This document shows positions 56,429-64,000 of a stretch of DNA of 64,000 bases, one piece after another. This DNA is from Marsupella aquatica (Eukaryota; Marchantiophyta): contig OZ316891.1 in NCBI GenBank assembly GCA_973895155.1, positions 31,124,001 through 31,188,000 on the forward strand. The letters run 5' to 3'. Below the pieces are notes generated by a model. It saw only the letters and a list, made by a program, of their open reading frames with translations. It was not told where the DNA came from and did no database searches. Position 1 is the stretch's first letter. Every line of letters begins with the position of its first letter. A program made the position numbers and the translations under genes.

Positions 56429-59400
56429 CTAGGATTTGTCACTTGCTATGCATGTCAAGAGATAGTCTCTTGCCTTGGCAGCAACATTCTTTGGAATTCC
56501 TACCAGCCCTGTCACTGGTCCTTTGCGTGCTTTGAAACACCACAAGGCAGAGAAAACATCTATTGTCTCAGCTTCCTTGTATATTGGAGTTGGATCACGT
56601 TCCCATTTCTTATCCCAAGAATCTGCCCACTGCTCCCTTGGCTGCCAGTCTGATTGACCACGTTGCTTCTTTGCCATAAATGGTCTAAACCACTCAACGC
56701 CACATACATGAGTAAGAAGGTTTTGTTCATTCACTGGTCCTTCTACCACATCTGTAACAACTAACCCCATATGGACGGGATAAACATCCAGGTCTAAGTC
56801 GTCCGGCCGTACCAACACATAACAGCCCTTCACAACATCAACCCTAGGGTTAAAACTCTCAGGAGGTTTATCTTTTGCTGGTCCCACATAATCCACTGTT
56901 GCCTCCAACTCACATGCCACATTTCGATATTCTGGTGGAACGTGCTCTCTCCATATTGATAAAGGCCAAAACCCGTATTCCAAGTTGTGTGCACCTTCAG
57001 GTTCATATTGCACCTGCTCACCCTGTAGAGTATCTACAATGTCATTCCAATAATTGATGAGAGTTGTCCAACGTCGCTTTGGTTCTTCCTCTTTTGTTCG
57101 CTTTAGAATAAACTCAAAGAATGACACATGCTTCTTCAACCCTGTCAGCACTTCAGGAAGCATTTTCAACTCCATCATTGGTAGCCGTTTGGGCACCTCA
57201 ATTGGGATGTGAGGACTTTTGTCATCTTTCCATGACCACATTTCAATACCTTCCTTGGGTAACCATCCCTGATCAGTTGACTTCATTTTGTATTGGAAGC
57301 ATGGCATACTATCATGACGAACATAGAACCTAAATAGCCTGGGTTTTAAATGCCCCACCAATGCCTCAGGGCCCTTCAACATGAATGGAGCTAAGTAGCT
57401 TTTGAAATCCGGGACCTCCTGTAGAAAATGTGGGACTGCATTGGGTGTCCTTGCTCTCATGAACAAGGACATTAACTCAGGCAATGAGTATGTGGGGTTA
57501 TGCATCATAGACTCTGAAAAATGCCCAAACATACCGTCAACATCCTCATGAGTATGCCCAACCACCATAAAACCAAGATGAACCTCTTCAAACACCTCCC
57601 TTGCTGTCAACAATGACAAATAAGCCATCATATATCTGTTCTTGTTGTCTGAGGCACAATTATCCAGTTGTAACTTCAATACTCGTGGAAGGGGCCTGAA
57701 CTTTGGTGCCTCAAGTGCTGCATCACAATGTAACAATCTCATAATGCTTTTAAATAAAACCCTAGTCAGACCCTAAACCCAATTTAGGGTTTAAACCCTA
57801 TTAATGAAACCTTGGCTAGGAGGAGCAACAACTACACAAAGTAGAGTGTCAGTGTGTGTGAGCTTATATTATTAAATAATAATAAATTAAAGGATTGTGA
57901 GTAAAGTACCTAGGCTTGAGATGTAGGCAATGTCATCCTCAAATGCTCTAAGGACACTTGCCTCCAAGATATCTTTTCTCCCAAAAAGGAGGTCTTTAAA
58001 AAGACTTGTCGAGTCTGGCCCCTCCACAAGTGATTTGATCATTGGATTTGGGTTTTCCAACATCCTTAGTATTGAATCAATTGACCCAATAGTGATGTTG
58101 ACATCATCTGGCCACACTCCAACATGATATTGGGCTATGGCCTTGGGACCATGACCATGAGTAAGGATACCAGTGACAGTAATTGGGAACTTTTGGGCAC
58201 CATCCACATGCTTAGGATTGAAGGGCATTCTTGGGAGAGCTGTCTTTGAATGATCCATCTTATCATGAATAAGGCATAACACTTCCTTGGGACGATGGAT
58301 GGACTCATATCTCCAGGTATGATAACACATTCTTTGTTGTGTGTGGTCTTGGTGATGTTCCTCCTCGTCACGCCTTAGGCCCTCTAACTCTTCCTTAGCT
58401 CCTGTAAGGTTTGCTTTCCATTGAAGCAACTCACTACAAGTTGTACACTTTGAAAAGTTGTTGCCCTTTTTGTGACGCGAGAACTCCCTGAAATACATCT
58501 GATGTAGATGACTCAAGGTGGGTTGGGAAATTGGAGGAAGACCAGCCTCCTTGTTGACAACATTAACCCTGTTTCTAATATTCTCCCAAGTAAGATTCGT
58601 TGGCAATTCCCTCAAAACCATCCTTGTATTATCTGCCATGGTTCTCAACTTGGCTGGATGATGATCAGCTGTCTCCTCAATAATCTCTTTCATTGACATG
58701 AATGCTTGAGATACTTTCTCGGACATACGCCTTTTTCCAACATTACCATGGGTACCTATGTTCATTCCAGCCATCACAGTCTTCTTCAAGGCATAAAATT
58801 GAGTCTTTCCTCTTGAATGAATGATTCTCCATGCCTCCAAGCACAATACTTTGCCTCCACTGCTAGAATCCTTTCTCCAGTACCCAAGTGTATTGTATTT
58901 TTAATAGCCTTGATTTCCTCCTCCTTGCGCTCCGCAAAAGATTTTGACCACCACTTTTGCCTAATTGCCATAGCCAAGTTGCGGTCCAAATATTGGCAAC
59001 AATGTTCACTACAACAGTCCTTAGTGTTTATCAACAACACATCTTGACGTGCCAAAGATGTGTCTCTTCTAGATGTCTGGGAAGATGGACTCTTTCTTTT
59101 CCTACTTTTATGGACGTAGGACCGCTTGCCACTTGTTGGAGATGTGTTCCCTCCCACAGCTTGCCTGATGTTGTGGAAAGACAACAAGTTGCCATCCTTG
59201 GCAATGAGTTGGTCCATCGACCAAGCTTTTAAGCAATCTCTATGCTTCAGATGATCTATGGTAGCTCCCTCTACAAAATCGTTGATCAGAATTCCCACAT
59301 GTGTATTCCCAAGGGTGACATCCCCAAGCTTCACTATAGGATCTAGAACATGTATAGTTGCCACTGCAAAAATCAACTTGTTCTCATCCACCACCTTTAC

Positions 59401-59538
59401 AGGCATGCCCATCCACAAGGCCTTTGGTAAAACTACTTCCACACCAGACCGACTCTCATTATGGTTGTTCCCATCAGAATTTTGATTGACTGGATCTTGA
59501 TCATCACCAACATTTCCAAACACATCCTCCGATTCCAT
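56429..59538 (-). CDS. DUF7869-like transposase-related protein, one intron, one frameshift
   Basis: The frame starts MESEDVFGNV at 59538. The N-terminal 250 codons include KDCCSEHCCQYLDRN and a basic linker. A 1-nt frame change near 58877 links this to the next frame through GGKVLCLEAWRII. The middle part has a CTTC cluster. An intron at 57718-57909 has GT-AG borders and joins ISSL to ALEAPKFRPL. The last part carries the DUF7869 signature LKLQLDNCASDNKNRYMMA, then LGFMVVGHTHEDVDGMFGHF; these Asp, Asn, His and Asp residues suggest an RNase H-like fold. The total is about 970 codons. Such proteins occur in many copies in some plants and are thought to be transposon-derived; I infer that from the family. 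No terminal repeats were found. Given the frameshift it may be a pseudogene. Confidence 0.65.
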
Positions 59539-59544
59539 GGGAGC

Positions 59545-59817
59545 TCAAAAAAGCTGATTCCTTTCCCATACAAGGTAACCCCCAATCATGTCCTTCAAAA
59601 GTTTGCCATCTTCGCATAGAATGGCCTCGTCAAAAACTTCCTCCAATAGAAGAAGAACTCTGTCCGCCCCAAGAGGAACATTGTGACAAACCCTGGAAGG
59701 ATCAAGACTTATCACGCGACCTTTTCTAACCTGTTTCTCACGTATGCCTATAATAACTTGTCCGCCTTCCCTGATCCAGACTGTCGATGTCACCATAATA
59801 ATTATGATCCTGCACAT
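59545..59817 (-). CDS. Possible upstream exon or reading frame of the DUF7869-like gene
   Basis: The 90-codon frame ends with TGA at 59545-59547, only two codons before and in the same frame as the MESEDVF start. It contains IREGGQVIIGIREKQ and LGADRVLLLLEEVFDEAILC. It could be the former N-terminus cut off by a nonsense change, an upstream ORF, or a chance frame. I do not recognise a domain. Confidence 0.3.
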   Translation of the reverse strand: MCRIIIIMVTSTVWIREGGQVIIGIREKQVRKGRVISLDPSRVCHNVPLGADRVLLLLEEVFDEAILCEDGKLLKDMIGGYLVWERNQLF

Positions 59818-59839
59818 CAGAGAATATCACTGTAAGCGT

Positions 59840-60520
59840 ACAGTCCTGTCACGTCCGTCAACTTCACTGCACTGTCCTGTCACGTCGGTCAACAAGCAAA
59901 ATGTAGTCAATGCACTGAACTGCACGCGACTGGTCGCGTGACCCTAGAGGTACCACACATACCGGCAACGACTACAATCGATTACGATCAATCATTTCAC
60001 ATCCACTCAGAAAAAATGAGTGGACAGTACCAGTTTACCAATGAGTGGACACTGGACAGTCAGTAACTACTGAGGACTGTAAGCAATAAGCGCCAGTAAA
60101 ATGTCTGTGAACTGCATTGTCCTGTCACGACCATCAACAAGTAAGCAGAATGAAGTCAATGCACTGTCCTGCACGCGACTAGTCACGTGACCTTAGTCAG
60201 AGGGTGTAGGGATAATAGGGTCTACGACATAGAAGCTAGAAGCCTAGGCCCAAACTCTAGATCGTACTTGGTACTTCAGAAGTAAGATACGATTGCGCGT
60301 GAGACAATAAGATACAATTACGGATCTGAAGGCATCACACATAGTTACCGGCAACAGATTATGCATGGTCAGTCAGTCATTTCAAGTGAATGAGAATGAC
60401 TACAATCGATTACGAACAATCATTTCAATTCCACTCAGAAAAAATGAGTGGACAGTACCAGTTTACCAATGAGTGGACACCGGACAGTCAGTAACTACTG
60501 ACCCTCATAAGCAATCTCAG
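59840..60520. repeat. Interleaved direct duplications with CGCGAC palindromes
   Basis: One block of about 85 bp (CACTGTCCTGTCACG ... GCACGCGAC) occurs near 59870 and 60118. A second block of about 100 bp (CTACAATCGATTACG ... AGTCAGTAACTACTGA) occurs near 59970 and 60398, almost identical. The first block ends in a palindrome, CACGCGACTGGTCGCGTG. No gene is seen. Confidence 0.8.
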
Positions 60521-60817
60521 TACTTCACTAGCAATCAGTATTCCCGGGGCGGTCGCCAAACGTGAAATTAAATGCAAAAATTGGAGGGCAACTGAACTTC
60601 CCGCCAATTCTAATACGCGCCAGTCAAACGCGCACTCTCTTCTAGAAACCACTATGTACAGTGACTAGTGGAGACTAAACAGTATAAAGCATTGAGATGA
60701 TCCCTACTGCTCATTCCCCCACGAATTCCACTTTCTGGCTACTGGATAATCTATTCGCACATCAGCTCTCTCATTTCTAATTCTTAGTCTCGGTCCGCAT
60801 CCCTTGTTTGAAGGGCG

Positions 60818-61361
60818 ATGACTACTCCGCTGAGCTCGAAGAATGAGGATTTTCCGACGGATGATTCAGAAGATTCGACGTATCGAATTCGTGGTACTCC
60901 TTACAAAACGTGTCAGCGATGTAATATAATGTTTACGGTGACTAAATCGGGTCAAATGTTTTGTGAGAGACGCCATTGTTCGCCACATTTGTCGATGGAA
61001 GATCAGATGGAGAGCAATCCGACAGAGATGACTACAAAGATGGCACCAAGGGAGAAGTTAAAGGGCAAAGCCCTCGTCGAATCCGTTTCAGGGGGGGGAG
61101 AAGTTGAAGGACAAAGCATGCGTCGAATACATTTCGGGTGAAGCAGCAGCAGACGCTAACACAGTCAAGAAGGAGGCCAAGAAAGTGGACGCTCCGAAGA
61201 AAAGGCAATTAGAGATGAACGAAGATTCTGATTTGTATTACAGAAAGAGCAAGCCGAGAAAATCTATGGACGTTAGGACTTGGGCAAAGGAAGAATTCCT
61301 GGATTCAAGGGAATCCACACCAGACACCAATGAGTGGATGCCTTCATCTTGGAATGACTGA
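60818..61361 (+). CDS. Unrecognised small gene, frameshifted in a G8 run
   Basis: I do not recognise the product. It starts MTTPLSSKNEDFPTDDSEDS. An N-terminal Cys cluster (CQRCNIMF, then CERRHC) could bind one zinc ion. The frame is broken at the eight-G run at 61091-61098; one G fewer would restore a frame of about 180 codons. The peptide EKLKGKALVESVSG before the run and EKLKDKACVEYISG after it are an internal repeat, which shows that the two frames belong together. The C-terminus is basic then acidic (KKRQLEMNED, then RTWAKEEFLDS, ending WMPSSWND). The G-run difference could be a sequencing error, a population variant or a real mutation. Confidence 0.5.
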
Positions 61362-61607
61362 CTCGATCGAAGTCTACAATATTTTGAGTATTCGAAGATT
61401 AGATCTACAGATTCAAGAGTAGTTCAAGTTAGAACTTGTTATAGATACTGTGTAGCTTAATTTTGTCCCGTGGAAAATAGTGTTCGAAAGACCAGGTCAG
61501 TTAAATTCCTGGATAGTGCTAGTGGATATGGATTCCACATCCGAAGTCCTTCGGGATTGATGTAACCATTTTAGCAATCAAGGAAAAATCTTCCACGAGA
61601 TTCCTCT

Positions 61608-62330
61608 GGCCTCTAAAACATTAACGCGACCAGGCGAAGACGTTGGTTTTAAATTAGATTGCTGGCCAATTCTCTGGGCTGTCGACTACAATAAACAATA
61701 TAAAAAAGACCTGAGATAAATTGGTTCATGCGACTGTATGCGTGATGAAGTACATGTGTAACCAAAAAAAGAGGTCATCCAACTAACAAGTTGAGATCAG
61801 TCAAATCTAAGAAATAAAGCACGATTACGTTTAAGAGTGCAAAGCTTTCGATGACCTCTAAAACATTAACGCGACCGGGCGCGTCATGATACAAAGACGT
61901 TGGTTTTAGAATAGATTTCTGGCCAATTTGCTAGGCTGTCGACTATAATAAACAATACATAAAAAACCTGAGATAAATTGGTTCACGCGACTTTGCGCGT
62001 GATGAACTACATGTGTAACCGAAACAGGTCATCCAACTAACAATTTGAGATCAGTCAGATCTCAGAAATAAAGCGCGATTACGTTTAAGAGGGCAGAGCT
62101 TTCGATGACCTATAAAACATTAACGCGACCGGGCGCGTGATGATACGAAGACGTTGGTTTTAGAATAGATTTCTGGCCAATTTTCTAGGCTATCGACAAC
62201 AATATAAAAAATACCTGAGATAAATTGGTTCACGCGACTGTGCGCGTGATGAACTACATGTGTAACTGAAAAATCAGGTCATCCTCCTAACTAGTTGAGA
62301 TCAGTTGGATCTGAGAAATGGACCTTGATT
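61608..62330. repeat. Tandem repeat, about 250 bp, three copies
   Basis: Units start near 61608, 61853 and 62106 with CTCTAAAACATTAACGCGACC (or CTATAAAAC in the last) and share GTTGGTTTTA, CTGGCCAATT, ACCTGAGATAAATTGGTTCA and GATTACGTTT. The last unit diverges near its end. Each unit contains two CGCGAC hairpin motifs. It resembles a short satellite array or an old repeat promoter; no coding region. Confidence 0.85.
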
Positions 62331-63165
62331 ACGTTTCGTTTCGCTACGCCGTCGACTACAATAAACAATACCAAAACGTATGGACAACTATAATTGAACG
62401 CCATACAATTTTAGACTAGAGAATTCATTCGGATCCTCTACTAGTACTTCTGATACATTGCTTCTATATTGGACTTGAAACACGGATTGATCAAAATCGG
62501 AGTGTGGAATTGGACCATAACTTCATTGACTCAATTCATGCATTGAATGCGTGATTTAAGGCAACTATCCTCCTCATTTATTGCGGAATTAATGCTGATT
62601 GATACTTACAAGCTATTCAGTTGCGTGTGGACTCAGCGATGTTGGCGGCAACCCTCCGATGTTGGCGGAAACCCTCCTCCCAGCAAAGCCTCTTCCTTCC
62701 AGCGTAGCCTCCTCCTCGTCCCAGCAAACTAATCCTCCTCCTTTGAACTCCAATTTCCTTGAGTATCGTGACCGAATCCCACCACCAGAGAATGAAACCT
62801 TGTTGATCGTATCGAGATCAAAATCCTCGACCAGACAGTGATTTCAGACTAGCCGCACTTTGTTGGTCCGCTAGAATGCTTCGATGAATGAGGCAGACTG
62901 GAGGTTCTAAATCTTTTGTCGTCCCGCTTGATCGGATGTGCCCTCCCCAAGAATGGGATACAATAAGAATTGCGCCAGCGTTGCTTGAATGAGCTCCGCC
63001 TCCGCCTGGAATAGTCGAATGATCCAATCTGCTCCACCTCAAATGTGCCTTGGATCAGCCTCCGCTGAGAGCCCAGCTAGTATCCTGGTCAGGAGAAACT
63101 GAAAATGAAGAATGATCCGTGAGCAATGAGATCAGTCTATTGACTCCATGAGGGATGTGTTCATC
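62331..63165. other. Spacer without a recognised gene
   Basis: Short frames at 62547-62841 come from a Pro/Ser-coding C-rich patch with a small direct repeat (GATGTTGGCGGCAACCCTCC and GATGTTGGCGGAAACCCTCC at 62638 and 62659). I see no gene. Confidence 0.4.
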
Positions 63166-63169
63166 TTGA

Positions 63170-63560
63170 CTCAATTTTGATTTTGAAAATTGGTTCAGTC
63201 TCCAGTCGTGAGAATCATTGTACAGGATTTGGCACGATAGCTTCTTGAGTTTTGAATTGAGTTGCTATTCAACGCGCGAATAATCATACGGATCCGGTGT
63301 TCTCCACTTCCAAAATGGATTGATTTTGAATATCGGTTCTCCCCGACCGTGAGAATCGTTTGACGTTGTTTAGAGTTTGGGTTTGAATTGGCAAGATAGA
63401 GAGTGGAGTACGGATCCGGATCCGACGGTCTCCACTACCAAAATGGAATGATTTTGAAGTTCGCCTCACTCCGATCGTGAGAAACTTGTCGTTCGTTCAG
63501 ATTTTGGATTTGAATTGGCAGATATAGTGAAGATACGGATCCGGATCCGGGGGTTTCCAC
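63170..63560. repeat. Tandem repeat, about 125 bp, three diverged copies
   Basis: Units share GATTTTGAA, a TCGTGAGAA box, TTTGGATTTGAATTGGCA and CGGATCCGGATCCG, followed by TCTCCACTACCAAAATGGA. They begin near 63170, 63310 and 63440; the GGATCC palindromes mark the junctions. Confidence 0.75.
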
Positions 63561-63857
63561 TAACAATCTATCGCAGTCGCATAATTACCGGTTTAAATTT
63601 CAAATTGGCGATCAAATAGAAATCTCCTTTACCGGAATCCTTTTGATTTTCCGTACTAATCTTTTTTTCATGATTGCATAGTTTGTTGAGTCGTTGGTGG
63701 AGTGTACGGAGATCATCTGGAACCTTTCTGTCGCTAGGCTGTTATTAGGGTTATGCTAAAACGATACCCTAATTAGTCGTTCCTTAGTGTCGGCGCCCAC
63801 GGTCTCGAGTTCACTGTTCATTGTTGTTGATTCTTGCTCCTAGACTTTTGCGCGCCT

Positions 63858-64000
63858 GCTCTCGTCGCTCTCGCTCTCGTCGCTCTCGCTCTCGTCGCTC
63901 TCGCTCTCGTCGCTCTCGCTCTCGTCGCTCTCGCTCTCGTCGCTCTCGCTCTCGTCGCTCTCGCTCTCGTCGCTCTCGCTCTCGTCGCTCTCGCTCTCGT
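63858..64000. repeat. 15-bp CTCTCGTCG minisatellite, runs off the window
   Basis: About 9.5 perfect copies of a 15-bp unit (CGTCGCTCTCGCTCT) reach the last base. A period of 15 keeps one reading frame, so a following gene could have a repetitive N-terminus. The upstream ACCCTAATTAG near 63768 could be a telo-box of that gene; both points are inference. Confidence 0.9.

Noticed and set aside
61608-62330. CRISPR-like array
   Set aside because: Whole units repeat with gradual divergence and no unique spacers; this is a tandem repeat in a plant genome.

Overview
This is nuclear DNA of a land plant or close streptophyte relative. The evidence is GT-AG introns of plant size, a ribosomal protein uS11 gene of plant type with an intron straight after the ATG, a fragment of plant-type ribosomal protein eL20, PHD modules of the plant EDM2 family, and plant En/Spm (CACTA) and Ty3/gypsy elements. 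The repeat load and the DUF7869-like gene would fit a large, non-seed-plant genome, but I cannot name the species.

The first 43 kb is best read as three nested mobile elements. The outermost, CACTA element B, is old and broken. Its left part holds a decayed EDM2-like PHD gene (1049-1704) and its right part (35434-43147 or beyond) holds a decayed TNP2 transposase gene and a decayed second CACTA gene. Into B jumped CACTA element A (1757-35430), with matching CACTAGAAGAA inverted ends and a 3-bp ACG target duplication. A carries an eL20 fragment, an open 226-residue EDM2-like PHD gene, a two-BRCT gene with one stop codon, TNP2, and a second CACTA gene. Into A's TNP2 coding region jumped a 14.8-kb Ty3/gypsy element (12213-27028), with a perfect CACTG duplication and nearly identical LTRs of about 4.1 kb. 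Each LTR contains an intact 618-codon reading frame; between them lies an intact 2132-codon gag-pol whose stop codon falls inside the 3' LTR.

The PHD module sits just upstream of TNP2 in both CACTA elements, whose copies are well diverged. It therefore looks like a long-standing part of this transposon family rather than a chance capture. Because EDM2 in Arabidopsis acts on H3K9me2-marked transposon chromatin, a transposon-borne EDM2-like reader is a candidate anti-silencing factor. This is the most interesting system I see here.

From 43 to 49 kb there are only repeats and one doubtful frame. The six-exon RPS14 (uS11) gene occupies 49284-50963 and is the one clear housekeeping gene. From 52 to 56.4 kb there are AT-rich minisatellites and two MITE-like elements. 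A minus-strand DUF7869-like gene with one intron and one frameshift lies at 56429-59538. The right end (59.8-64 kb) holds several tandem repeat families, a recurring CGCGAC hairpin motif, one unrecognised small gene with a frameshift in a G8 run, and a 15-bp minisatellite that runs off the window.
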